Assembly (NCBI GenBank): GCA_005406025.1
Contig: BGZK01001223.1
Span: 123,705 to 187,704, forward strand
Source: Eumeta japonica
Taxonomy: Eukaryota; Arthropoda; Insecta; Lepidoptera; Psychidae
Reading direction: 5' to 3'
Length of the DNA stretch: 64,000 nucleotides
Of the stretch, positions 11,601-23,479 are shown in pieces. Made by a program: the position numbers and the translations under genes. Under the pieces are notes generated by a model. That model searched no databases, was not told the DNA's origin, and saw only the letters and a program-made list of their open reading frames with translations. How positions within the stretch are numbered: the stretch's first letter is position 1; every line of letters begins with the position of its first letter.

Positions 11601-14099
11601 TATTTTTTCACCTTTCCCGATTCGTGAGAAAGGTGAAGCACTTAAAAAACGCGTACACCAAACAAACGGTGACAATAGATAAATAGCTACTTAACAAGCC
11701 GGCCCGAAATCGACAACATTACCTCGGCGCCGAGACCGCTGTGAGCGACCCCGGCTATCGGACCGCGGCCCTATTCAACATGAGCGCTTTTTACAAGAGG
11801 ATCGTCAATTTCAGAGAACTCCCGAAAAGAAGGATTCGGGCCGTTCCAATGGATTTACGTATGAATCCAACGAAACCGCTATATAAAATAATGGGACAGC
11901 GACACGTGTTTACGGGATTGTTGTAGTTAAAAAGCGAATGATATTTGAATCGGTGTAGGCACATTTTATGGCAACATGTTTGCGGGATAAGAAAATGAGT
12001 ATATTCGGTGTTTTCGTGTTTCTAGGATCAATTTAAGGTTTTATGATGTCTTACGGACACATCCATTCTTGACAGTTTCAATCCTTAAACCTTGTAATGT
12101 GACTCTCAGACGCGCGAAACGCAAAAAAAAAAAACTAAAGCCCATTAAATTAAAGATATTCTTTTCAATCGAAAAGTAAACTCAGAACCTCCTGTAGGGA
12201 AGCAATCATCATTTAAGCCTTCAATTTACATGTTTGGATCTACCAAATTTACAAAATAAACACATAAAAATCTTCGTAAATTAGTGTAAGGTCATGAAAC
12301 ACTGGAAAAGTTCTAACACCGGACGATAATACAAGTAAAAAAATGGTACGTGTAAGCTCCGACTTGCGACTGAGGTTTTTTTATAATAACGGGCATTTGT
12401 TTTTTATAATATTGGAACTAAAAAAAGACGAACATAGCATGAACTTTCATTTAAATAGGCTTTCAATGACTAAGATACTCGTATATACTTTTTATTTACC
12501 TAGATTTATAAATGTGGCGATACTTATGTTATGTTCGCCCGATGCATGCGCGAGCGCAATTGTTAAGTGGTCTAGACACTGTCGGATGGCGGAGCGATAC
12601 CACCCGCTTTCGCTAGATAATTCCCTGGTTAGGATTTTTCGGGTGGGAAGTATAATCAAGGCGGAGAGGAGAAAGGCAATTATTAATAATTTTATAAACG
12701 CTAATTATTAATTAACACTCACCAATTATAATACATGTGGAGCAACTACGGATTCTGAAAAAGCATTTAAGGAGCAATTTTTCGCTATATATATATTTTT
12801 TTTAATTTCGCACTAACTTCTTGAACAATGTAAAGATTACATACGTTTTTGAAAAACATACTTTTATCTAGTATAATAATTTTTAATATGTTTCTAATCA
12901 CATATACATTTATATTATTGCATTATTGCCCAAAATCATTTCACATCCATTAAAATAAAATATTGAAACTCCAAAACTCTACATCAAGCGGTTGGTAAAA
13001 ATGGCAGTAAAGTTAAACAATATAAACAATGAGAGTATAATTTATCTGTGTAAAAAATTAAATATCTATAAATCAGCAATAAAAGGAAAACACTCATGTT
13101 CCATATAAGACGCGTTCAGTATAAGTAAGAATTTGTAGCGCTGGGGAGCGACATAACATCACTTTTTGTTAATATTCGAATTCGTTCTAATTTGTGTACC
13201 GCAGGCTATATACAAAGCTTAAAGAATTTACAGGCTATATAAGTAATATAAATTCGATGCGGCCAGAAACACCCCTTATAGTATAAGGCCGCAAATATAA
13301 ATGGGCCAGTAGACATTTTCCCGCTGCGCGCGCGTCCGACCCCGGTCGGCCCCTCGTGCGATTGACAGAGAGTCGTTATTGATGACGTCTGTCCCACCTT
13401 CTGCTATTTCACTGAATTAAATCGCCCTTTCGTTTGCTCCATCAACGATCTTTTGAAAGCTCAGCGGGGTATTTTTTTCCTTCGGCTGTCACCCTTCTGT
13501 TTTTTCGACAATTTTCCTCTGTTAACTTTGGAAGACTATTTTTCTTTTAACGAGAAATTAATTCAGTTGAAACTGAGATCGTCTTTGATTGAATATCTAT
13601 AATATATGGAGGTTCGCCAAGAGAAACACCGACGGCTCAAGTTTGACATATATCATATTTCTAAATAACAGCAGCTTAAATAATATTTAATTATTGTAAA
13701 TATTTAAACAATAAAATATGTAAATTAGTTTAACTTTATATTGGATTAATTTTTGCACCCAAAAAGAAAATGTTATTGCAATTTTCTAGCACTTAATGTG
13801 GTAAACAGATGTCACATGTATATAACACATATCACAAAGGTGAATATAAATCTTTAACTAATAAAATGTTTAATATGTTTAATTAATAAAAAATGTTTAA
13901 CTAATAAAAATGGATTTATCAAAATCGTTATTTTTTTTTAAACTTTTCTAAGCCTTCATAATGACTGAGTAAACAAATTTTATGACGCAACTAGCTTTTG
14001 CTCGTAGCTTTACTTGCGTGGTCATAGAAGAAATGCACGTTCAATTTTATATCGATCTTGCTCTCTATTCTCGTTTTGTTTGTAATTCTGTTTCCATTG
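8645..14099. other. Mostly anonymous DNA with scattered CpG-rich islands
   Basis: CpG-richer islands lie at about 9230-9590, 11690-11930, 12520-12670 and 13290-13520 (for example GCTGCGCGCGCGTCCGACC). Each has short ORFs on one or both strands, without any recognisable protein. The remainder is AT-rich with homopolymer runs. Near 13850-13910 a short unit around AATGTTTAAT recurs three times. No gene was identified. Confidence 0.4.
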
Positions 14100-14395
14100 T
14101 CTGTTTCAATTCTGGCTTCATTCTTACTTCCAATCCTTCTGAATTTAGATTTCGCTCCACTGTAGATTCCGAATCTAGTACGGATCTCGTGTCAGTACTG
14201 AACACGACACCGGTTCTGCGCTCCATTTCAATTTTGAGTACACTATCAGTTCCGATTCTGATCGTGCTCTCAATTGCAATTTCAGTTCCACTATCGGTTC
14301 TATCTCTGTCTTACTCTCGATTTAGGTCCTGGTCTTCATTCCGATCAGTCTTGATTCAACCAATCCAACTATTGGTTCTATCTGAATTTGTATAT
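14100..14395 (-). repeat. Degenerate hexamer-periodic tract, reverse orientation
   Basis: Read on the minus strand this is the same GAATCG/GGATCG-type periodic sequence as at 8.1 and 15.5 kb; on the plus strand it shows TTCCGATTCTGATCG and GGTCCTGGTCTTCATTCC. The period is a multiple of three, so it leaves a 152-codon open frame at 13982-14440. That frame is a by-product of the repeat and not a gene. Confidence 0.7.
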
Positions 14396-14591
14396 CAAGA
14401 CGTGACCTATCCCTATGCAAAATTTCTTACAGATCGTTAACGCGCTTAAGTGTGAAAGAAAACCATACATCCAAACACAAACATTTTCGTTTGCCTGTAT
14501 AATAAGATTCGCACACGGTTTCATTCCATTATAAATGGAACGAATTTCTTTATCACATATCATCAAAACTGAATAGTTTGTTTGTTTGTAT

Positions 14592-14755
14592 GAACGCGCT
14601 AATCTATGGAACTACCAATTAGATTTAAATGAACCCTTTTTACCATTTAAAGCTCCGTTCTCCAGGAAGTTGTCTGAACAATTTGTTTCCTTTTTTTAAT
14701 TGAACGCGCTAATTTTTGGAACTGTCACACGAATTAGAGAAATTATTTTTGTGTT
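14592..14755 (+). repeat. Two diverged direct copies of a 'tgaacgcgctaat' unit
   Basis: TGAACGCGCTAATC at about 14592 and TGAACGCGCTAATT at about 14701 head two units that continue with GGAACT and A/T-rich sequence. The motif is common in lepidopteran dispersed repeats. Here the units are duplicated about 109 bases apart. Confidence 0.55.
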
Positions 14756-15544
14756 TCATAACCTATTTATTGACGAAAATCAGAAGTTATTTACATAACT
14801 TATAATCCTATGTAGTCTATTTCAATAACTAATGATCGTAAAGTTCGAACTAAATTACTCCCTTTAGGAACCGAGTTATCGTGGTTTTTATCAAAGAAGT
14901 CGACAAAAATTGCCGTTTTCCGTACACTTGTTCAACAGTTTATATATAACAATAATAAAAAAACATTGGCCTTATAGAATTCCACATGAAATCCTACGAC
15001 GTAAAATACATAACTATTGTACTTAACCAACAAAAGTTACTTTTTTGTAATAAAAAGTATTTATTTCATGAGGTAATGTTTAAGTTCACAATCCTGTATG
15101 ATAGACAGGCAAAGCCTGACGCCGCTATATACATTTTACAAATATATTTATAGGTGAATATATTTAAAACGTAGAAGGCAGCGTTTAATTTAACTGATAT
15201 TATAAATATGAAAGTTTGGATGTTTGATATCCAATCACGCTCTAGACCGCGGAATAGAATTAGCTGAATTTTTACAAAAATACAGCTCATACATCCGAAT
15301 GACATACAGGTAACGATTTACAAAGACACAAACTTTACTTGCGTGACCTTGCGAGCTAACCCTTGCTTATGTAGATTGGTTATTGGGTACATCAATGTCC
15401 AAGGGAAGATCAATTTCTACATCTGTCCAAAATTAGAATTGCGAAAAAAATCAGGATTGGAAAGACGAATGTGGGCAATAATAATAAAAAAAATGTGACA
15501 ATACGTTTGCTGTTGATTTCCTTAGGAATACTTTATCTTAATTT
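14756..15544. other. No gene or repeat recognised
   Basis: AT-rich sequence; short ORFs on the minus strand look like chance. No structure was seen. Confidence 0.5.
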
Positions 15545-15806
15545 CATTAAGGAGAACCGGGATCCAGATAGAAATTAAAATCGGAATCAAGAGCGAGCCC
15601 AGAATCCGAATCGAAAGTGGGACCGACATCGGATTCGTGGTCGATAGAATTTTCGGTCGATATAAAAAAAATGAATAAATCCTTAAACTTTTGTTTGCTA
15701 CTCTCGCATCCGTTAGACGAAAGATTCCACTCCCATTTATTCGTATGTATAAGTCATTAAATTTCTCTTAAACTAAATGACGAGTGAAACTGCGGCGAAT
15801 AGCTAG
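15545..15806 (+). mobile_element. Candidate non-autonomous Helitron-like element (hexamer tract plus CTAG tail)
   Basis: A hexamer-periodic tract (15545-15660, including GGACCGACATCGGATTCG) is followed 140 bases later by GACGAGTGAAACTGCGGCG and then AGCTAG followed by T. Helitrons end in CTRR, usually before a T, and the large Helitron in this window also ends AGCTAGT. No protein is encoded. The left end cannot be placed. Confidence 0.4.
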
Positions 15807-15814
15807 TGTTTACG

Positions 15815-16030
15815 TAAAAACATTCCGAGCGTCTTCGGCCTCCTTCCTGTCGCTCGTTCCGGGGCTAATTACTTTGCATATCTAATTTTTCTTCCAGGGG
15901 CTAAGGACATAATTAAAAAGCAATAATCCAATTTTGGTACGTCTAGCTGAATTAGTGATTGACAAGTTTGTTCGCTGACTGACTTGGATCGTCATGAATA
16001 TTTAGTAATTGGATCGAGCCGGAATGTCAC
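15815..16030. promoter_or_regulatory. Candidate cis-regulatory island
   Basis: This island has balanced composition and densely packed binding-site-like words: GGGCTAATTACTTTGCATAT (homeodomain and POU-like cores), GCAATAATCC (Otx/Bicoid-like) and TTAGTAATTGG. No ORF or repeat is visible. Function is inferred from word content only. Confidence 0.25.
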
Positions 16031-16637
16031 AATTTGGAATATAATCGCATCTATATCCCGAAATTCTCACAATTATTTTTAAACAATAACTTAAAATTTG
16101 TAAGAAGACTAATAAAATTTGCAAATGTGCATTACGTATTTTATGTATCTGAATAAATATTAAGAAATATCATCAAGGATATTCATATAAAAAAAAAACA
16201 GCTAACTTTTTGGTCAAAGCGTCTGCTTTGCAATCTGAGAAAAACTAAAATGAAAAAATGCAAATCTTGCATGTACACTATATCAGTCGTTTAATATGGT
16301 AACAAATGCATTCAGCGAATTGATAAATCCCACTAAATTTACCACGTTCTTATTAAAGGACGGAACAACATCGTGACTCTTGAAAACTCTCATCCTGTAT
16401 TTCATTAAAGCGAGTTAAGGTTAATTATGTTTAATTTTCAATTAGCACTGTTAATATTCTCTCGGTACAAGGTATAGAATCCTCCAAGGAGCAGAGAGTG
16501 CCTAGGCAACTCTTTCATAAAAACCAGCTAAGTGGAGGTCGAACTAGAGCAACGTGGGTTCGGTACCATTTTTCAATATATTTATATCGCGTATTTACCA
16601 AACATAGTGCTTATTCGGATTCTCTTTAGGACCCTAA
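16031..16637. other. No feature recognised
   Basis: AT-rich sequence without coding potential. It abuts the inverted-repeat element that starts at 16638. Confidence 0.5.
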
Positions 16638-17541
16638 CAGCGGTGTGCTTCATACTCTCATTTGAAATAATTAACTGTTAACTGTTAAAGTTACAAACTA
16701 AACATGTCAAAATAGGTTGTTTTAACTTCCCAATTACCAGTTGACTAAGTTAGTCTTAAAGATATTGATGTTTGTGACATTAAATAAAAGTCACAAATGT
16801 CAATATCTCATATGCCCCTCTTCACCATTGCCCATCATTGCCAATCCTCGAAAATTACAATCGTGTAGAGGACACAATTGCGTGTAGTGGGCTATGATTG
16901 GGAGCCGATTGTCGAGTAGTCAATTTCTGAGCAAACATTAAAGTGAATCGTACGTATTTGCGGGCGCGCATCTACGTGATTGCCGACCTCTCACTGCGCA
17001 ATTGACCTCTGTATAAATAACACGTCTGTAGAAGGAGATAGAATTCACTGCAAACAATAAAACTCGGTAAAATTTCTATATTCATAAATAAAATATTTAT
17101 AGAATAAATTACAATTATAAAAATATAAGCTCACGCCTAATTTCCAGAAGGTTCGGCAGAGATTATACATTTCTACATGGTATGATCATTGCATATTGTT
17201 CTGCTACAATGAATAGTCAACATACACAGTTTTTTTTTCGCTACTGGTCATTAATTAGTCTACGAGAGTGAAAATTTAGATAATATATATATGCATTCAA
17301 GAGATAAATTGTAGCTGACCCAACATTGAACAGTTGCCAGTAGTCGCCAGTGCAGTCGCCAGTCGGTCGCACAATGATGGTGACAATCATGGGCCATAGC
17401 GAAATTGCAAACAATCGACCACATTGCGCAACGGTGAAGAGGGGGGCTTAAGATTAGGTACCTATATTTTGACATGTTTAGTTTTTAATTTTAACAGTTA
17501 GTAGTTAACTTTTGCGATTGAGACTTTAAAGCACACCGCTG
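16638..17541. mobile_element. hAT-like non-autonomous element with long inverted repeats
   Basis: The left end CAGCGGTGTGCTT is mirrored by AAGCACACCGCTG at the right end. The arms continue inward through AACTAAACATGTCAAAATA (left) and its complement near 17465-17495. Further in, CCCCTCTTCACCATTGC (left) and its partner near 17434-17452 can also be paired. Element length is about 0.9 kb with no transposase. CAG-type termini suit the hAT superfamily, but I do not find the expected 8-bp target duplication, so the superfamily call is tentative. Confidence 0.6.
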
Positions 17542-17667
17542 TAAATGTCAGCCAAATTTGTAATAAAGGTTCAATTTGTATTTATTATCATTTTTACGTT
17601 ATTAAAAAAACAAAAATCTTTAGATAAAACGTTTTTCGTATACCTAGCAACTCTAATTTTTTTTAAT

Positions 17668-17945
17668 TTTTAACCGACTTAAAAAAGGAGGTCATCAATT
17701 CAACAATATATAATATTAGAATTCCACAGTTTTTGTATATGTTAGTTTACACCAGCTTCCAAACATATGTATCAAATTTCATAAGTGAATGAATGTTTGA
17801 ATGTCTGTCTGCTCGTATCTCAAAAACTATAAGTCCGATTGGAAAAAATATTTTTAGTTGGGCTAGGTATAGTTTAAAATTCCCTAAGTTAGACTACATT
17901 GTGCAAGTTTTAACAAAATCTGTTTAGTGGTTTTTTTTAACAGTG
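17668..17945 (+). repeat. Dispersed repeat with 'aaccgacttaaaaaaggagg' head
   Basis: The start, with the AACCGACTT box and a purine run, then 'gtctgctcgtatctcaaaaa' and a 'gttttaacaaaatctgttta' tail, is typical of insect non-LTR 3' regions. A related reverse-oriented piece lies at 24.3-24.5 kb. No coding sequence is left. Confidence 0.5.
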
Positions 17946-18660
17946 CCTATTGATAGAATCTTACCATTGTAATAAATTGAATAAAACTAACTTAGCTTTA
18001 CTTATAAATACACGTAACAAATCGATAAAGAATATGAATAACTTACCAATAAAGTAGGCACTCGTACCTAATAAATTAATTAGGGATACCTAATTAATTA
18101 GGTATCCGAAAGGTAATAGTCTCGACAGAGACTAACTTGTAATTTCACTTAAAACTACACATAACAGACAAAGAAATAATTGACTGAAAGTTCTCCAACA
18201 AATAAAATAAAAAATAATTAGTTATTACTACTACTGAATTTAAAAAATGAAGGAATAAAAAATAATAAATAAAACATAAATCGATTTCAAAACTGTAAGA
18301 AATTTCTTTTATAATTAAAAAGGGCGAAATAAAAGTTTTATGTTATAAAAAATCTAAAGTAAATATGACAGCCATTTTTTTGACGTCGATGCTTACCTAA
18401 GTTCGAAAGAAATATTAAATTAGTATATATTTTATATTTTCACAGTAGGCATGAAACTAAAAAAGAAATATGAAATACCATTATGTATACAAAACTAAAA
18501 ATAATTAATGAACAAGTATAACGAAATTAATGTAAATTAAACTTTTATAAATATTTATAAATAAAAGTGTAATGTAAAACAAATACATGAATTCAAGCAA
18601 GTGAAAAAAAATTATCGAAGAAATTTAGTTATTTTCACAACAAATCGATGCGTTAAAATA
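17946..18660. other. AT-rich DNA carrying one strong palindrome
   Basis: Nothing coding. A 24-bp palindrome sits at 18084-18107, and a small GTCTC/GAGAC stem with a GACA loop lies at 18119-18132. Confidence 0.5.
18084..18107. repeat. 24-bp perfect palindrome
   Basis: GGATACC, then TAATTAATTA, then GGTATCC reads identically on both strands. Related CGTACCTAATAAATTAAT lies just upstream. It contains two overlapping TAATTA homeodomain-type cores. Confidence 0.85.
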
Positions 18661-21129
18661 TAGTTCAGAAGTCTGCACGCAACGGCGTGTGCCCTCACGT
18701 GTGTGCCCATTTGGTTTGCGCGCTTGCTGACATGTTTTCGGGCATTTTCGGCGCTCATCACCGCGGTTCGGACGGTTGACAAGGTGTGGCGTGTTCAACA
18801 GTAACTGAATCACATACTACGATTCCCGAGTGACACCTTTTAATCCAAACATTAAGTCTGGCGCCGACCTTAAAAAAATGTTTGACATATTTTCTTTTAA
18901 TTTTTAAAAATATAAAACTTCTCTTTTTAGTTATTAGTTAAATACGTTACAATTTTGAAGTTGGTTTCATTATTTGAAATTACTTTTTTTTTTACCAATC
19001 CTGTAATAGGTTTGATTACCACACATACTTTTTAACATACTTGCCCTCTTCTTGATCAATTCTAGAACGTTCAAACACTGTTCAGTCGTTTTTTTCAATA
19101 TTCGTCTATTCTACCTTATCAATGTTATTTGTATTAACAATATTATCTTAGCGGAACTTCACATTTGTCGCTCTCGATTAGTCACAATTTATGCCGCGTG
19201 TCACGTACACGACATCCAACATGCGACGTCCCAATTCGGGTGTCGTCGAATCGGTTAATGGATGTGCCTCAACAACACATCAAATGTGAAGAGGAATTTG
19301 ATATGGATGATACACTTAACTTCCACACGGCTTCGTTATTTTGTATACGAAAATACGCTTTGCGTTTTGTGACGCCATTAACATTTGCTCTCGACATTGT
19401 TTTTATTGACATAGAACAGATCGATTGCATTAAAAGCTCTCTCTCTTTTTTTTTTGGTTTTGATGCCAATTCCATTTTAGTTGTCAGTCCCATAAATTAC
19501 TTCATTCTATGTTCATGCGGGAGAAGTCACAGTTTAAATCTATAGCTAAAGAATGCAATTACTTTCTCCATAACAGAAGCGGTATATGTTAAATTGTAAG
19601 GGTACAAGTGTGAAGGTACTAGAATTATAAAAAATAAGTTTACCTTTTCGGTACATTGTTGTTTTGTGAGGTTTTTAATCATCTCAAATTTGGAATTGAA
19701 AAGCTTACACCTTAAGTTCTCTTTCCTGTCCCAGTAAGAGTTGAACTCTGTTAATGACCACTTTTACAACGTCCATGCCCGACAGCTTAACGCATTTTCT
19801 GATACATGGATCTAGAGGTTTTATTTTGCGTAAACGCATGTAGGAAACAGAAAAAGGGGAATTTAATTTAAATAAAGGTTTCCTGCACTACAAGCTATTG
19901 CAATAATTTGATGTAATAAAATATTAGGTACAATTTTGTATAATTATTCTCTCAAGGACTATCTCAACATAATATCCTTTTAAGTAGATAGTAATATTGG
20001 TTTCAAATTTCCTGAATTTACAATGGTCTTAATAATAATGAATGTAATTTTCGTGGTTGGATCAATAGTCCATGTAAATATAACGAGGTAATCATATATT
20101 AATTTGACTTTATAAGAAAATGAAAAATAGAATGTACTTTTATCCTCATAACTTATTTCTATGTATTTTTTATTAAAAATTCGGTAGTAAATATATATAC
20201 ATACATTAATAGTAAAGTTGCACTAGTACGATAATAAAAATCCACTTTTAAGACATATAAAGATGACAGGCTAAACTTTGATAATATGTAATTACACATA
20301 GTACAATAACAACGCAAGCGCCGCATAGTACTTAAGGAAGTTTATATTGAAATTCTGGTTAATTTCATAATTTGAAGAAGCCATGATCTAACTCCTGCTG
20401 TATAGTTGTGTTCAGGAGCACTATTACTGTAGAGACTATATATGAAGTTCACTTGTTCGCTCCTACAACGCTCTGGAACCACAGCGTACCCTAGAAGATA
20501 CTGTTGTTGCCAATGTAATGTTATTAGTTTGCTACTATGCTGAATTATGAACTTAGAGCAACAGCTATGTTTAAATCTGTGTGGTTTGTGCCAATTTAAG
20601 CAATCGAAAATTGAGCAGCTTTTTGTGCTTTTTGAGATGTATATAAGTTGCAGGATACACAACGTTATTTGATTTTTTTTTTTGCTTTCACGTACAAAAA
20701 GAGGTGTTTCATATCCGGCCTTCACTTTGTGAATATATTGTAATTATATACAGCCATACATCATACATTTTTACATTACACGGTCGTACATAAATTACAA
20801 TATTAAATGAAATTCCATAGATCATGCAATTTTCGAAGTGTTTTTTAATTTTTTTGTTGAAAAGCTTTGTTCATAATGTATTCGTTCCAAAAGTTGTTAA
20901 CTATCAATCACAAATTAAAAATACCATAAGAGATAAAATATCAAAATAATACTGGGAAAACCTTGTCATACCACATTAGTTTATAAGTTAAAAATATACA
21001 AGTACTTATAATCATAACTTTTTGCACATCCTTTTCTTTTGTTTTTTTTTTTAATGCGTTGAGTGTTATAGTTATTATTATGGAACATTTCTTGAAATTT
21101 CAATTTTTTCAATCAACATAAAGTCTATA
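18661..21129. other. Anonymous DNA; CpG-rich patch at the start
   Basis: About 18670-18850 is CpG-rich (for example ACGGCGTGTGCCCTCACG) without a sustained frame. The rest is AT-rich. ORFs of up to 127 codons near 19.2 and 20.4 kb show no recognisable protein features and are probably chance. Confidence 0.4.
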
Positions 21130-21255
21130 TTCACGGGCGAGCATGTCCGTTGGACAGAAAGTAATGCAGGAATACAAAGAAAAAGAGACGCACTGCTATC
21201 TCCTTTTTAGCACATATGACTAACTCCTGTGTCCGATAGATATGTTACTCGTGAA
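21130..21255. mobile_element. Small MITE with TA target sites
   Basis: The left end TTCACGGGCGAGCATGTCC and right end mirror each other with mostly transition differences over about 25 bases, through GGACA. TA flanks both sides (21128-21129 and 21256-21257), as for Tc1/mariner-derived MITEs. The 126-bp length leaves no coding room. Confidence 0.6.
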
Positions 21256-21351
21256 TATTTAATATATCACTGAAGCTGTTTATTTTTTAAATTAAGTATT
21301 TACTATAATTATGCTTTCAATATATTTGTATAAAACTAAGCTTATATGCCC

Positions 21352-21476
21352 TAAAATGATAGTCAAAACACTATAGTTTACTAGTGGCGTTTTGAAATTA
21401 GTTAGGTACAAGGTGCAAGCCGGAGCTCCATACATTAGTGAAATGCCTTCTTTTGATAAACTATAATTTGACTATT
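21352..21476. repeat. Second small inverted-repeat element
   Basis: GATAGTCAAAACACTATAG near the left end is mirrored by CTATAATTTGACTATTTC at the right, enclosing about 75 bases. Size and form fit a MITE. Target duplication is unclear. Confidence 0.5.
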
Positions 21477-21759
21477 TCAATTTACTTTTGTGTAATACAT
21501 GCAATGTAACTTCATTGTGGAGCATTTAATTTTTGTTAATATTAGTGAAATCCTTAATCCAAAAATATTTCCTTGTTCTAAATATGAAAAATACAAAAGC
21601 ATGATCTAGTTGAGATTTCAAAAATAACAAAAAAATTTAAATGCATTTGACAAAAATGCATTAGATACTTTATGATATAACTCTTTAACAATAAATTATA
21701 ATTTTTAGCTTTGTTGCTAGTTTGACACAGGTTTCGTAATATCGGCAATCTTAAGCACA

Positions 21760-22110
21760 TTTTTAGACCACGCGACCAAAAAAGTCCTTCAACAGAAACT
21801 CCTATCTGACGACATTCACGAGTTTGTTTTTAATACACAAGCAATCGAATTAACGAACGCTCGACATCGATTAATTTAACGCTGTTAACGGAAATTTTAA
21901 GTAATCGTATTTCGCAACAACAATAGCCGCAATAAAGAAAGCATCCTGAAATGAGTTAATGAGCATCCTCAACAAACAAACAGCTTACCTCGTTTCCATT
22001 GAAACAAAACGATTTTCCTTAGAAGTGAATTTGCCACTTCGGTCGGAGAGGGCCTCTCCTTTGCCACTAGGGTGACACTAATCGTTTATTGCTTTCGGGA
22101 CTCTCGCTAT
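21760..22110. promoter_or_regulatory. Candidate cis-regulatory island
   Basis: Balanced composition, repeated homeodomain-like words (ATCGATTAATTTAACG, GCAATAAAG, CGTTTATTGC) and no ORF or repeat. TTTATTGC words are preferred by Caudal and posterior Hox factors. The call is inference from words alone. Confidence 0.25.
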
Positions 22111-23479
22111 TTTACAATTATTTCTACACGAGCGTATTTTTTGTTCAATATTTATAAATATATTGGCATTAAAAATTCTTTATTGAGGGAAAGTTAAAAT
22201 AAATTCGCCATCACTATCAAATTTCAAGAATTGAGTAAGAATGAAAGGCAGAGTGTTTTTATTTAACTACACAACGACACTAAATCTGGCTAAATCTAAC
22301 TAAAGAATCACTAAAATGGTTTAAATAGATGGAAATATTAATTCACTACTATTGTCAATTCGTTTGTCAACATATTGATCGCCAAGACACAACTAAGTGA
22401 CGAAGTGTGAACGTCGATGTATATATTTACGAGAGACTAGTCTAGAATACTATTTAAATGTAAACAATATTACAAATATCTGATCCTTAATTATAAAAAT
22501 TTCAAACACATCACCTTTTGTGCTAATTCATTGTTTTGTTCATGAGCGTAGTTCAGGAAAATGAGATAAATAATTACGAGTTATCAATTCGAGTGCTCCA
22601 AATTTTTCTTAATTTTTCGATTTCACAACTAGAATTTGGCTTTTATTCTCAAAAAATATCTTTCATTAGCGAAATATAAAAAGCGTGTCCTTTATTTTTG
22701 ATAAAGAATCATATTGACGCTGCGCTTGGCCCACTTTCTCGCACTCTCATTTCAATTACAGATTCGCTTAGAGGTTTTTAAGAGCAAAATTGTTTGGCGT
22801 TATAGATAACAAGGGTGGCCCTGGGCACCGTGGAAGGCGTAGAGGGTTCCTCAATGAGCCTTACGGATGAAGTAACACTTATGTTTGGTGAAGGTCTTTT
22901 ATAGGTTCAGCATATTTTGTTTAAATTTCTTATCGACGTAATAACGTTTTTATTAGAAAATTGTTATGTGAATATTTTTATGCTGGAACACAATCATGCA
23001 CGTTTTATTATTATTATTTTTTTTTTGGTGACTTTTAAATAATAGTTATACTTTAATGTTACAAGAAATAACAAGTTTTCGTATTTTTTATGTTGAGTAT
23101 AATTTTTATTGGCAAGAAAATAACTTTTATACGTTACAAAAATATTTGAGACAACAATAAATAAATGAAAATACATCAATATTTGTAAGTTACTGGCATA
23201 ATGTATGTAGCTTCACTCCCGACTCAGATTTCATCTTTCGATGTTATAAATAATATGCCTTCATAATCTCTTTTAAAAATAATCGTATAATTCTTTTAAC
23301 TTAACAATCTTTTTCAAATTTCTAATGACTGCCGCTTTCAGATTAAATAAAACTATCAATACAAATTCTAAACAATATTTTTAACAAAATATCTTCTTTC
23401 CAACTTCTGCTCAAGCCTCCGGCCGCATAAGAATAAAATAAATTTATTTATCTCTCGTATAAAGCGATCCTTACTTAAT
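22111..23479. other. No feature recognised
   Basis: AT-rich sequence with homopolymers. A CpG-bearing patch around 22690-22880 has no coding frame. Confidence 0.5.

Noticed and set aside
11741..11926. Short ORF in a CpG-rich island, considered as a host exon
   Set aside because: No clear splice sites in phase and no known protein similarity that I can recall.
12343..12711. 122-codon plus-strand ORF
   Set aside because: No recognisable motif, no splice context, and composition like its surroundings; probably chance.
13982..14440. 152-codon plus-strand ORF
   Set aside because: It overlaps the hexamer-periodic tract. The serine/leucine-rich product follows from the repeat period and has no domain.
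16630..17549. 8-bp target duplication for the 16.6-kb element
   Set aside because: The eight bases on the left (GACCCTAA) and right (TAAATGTC) do not match.
19165..19545. 126-codon ORF and the overlapping antisense ORF
   Set aside because: Both strands are open in the same place and neither translation shows a conserved pattern.
20342..20725. 127-codon minus-strand ORF
   Set aside because: No motif was recognised; cysteine and lysine content scattered without pattern.
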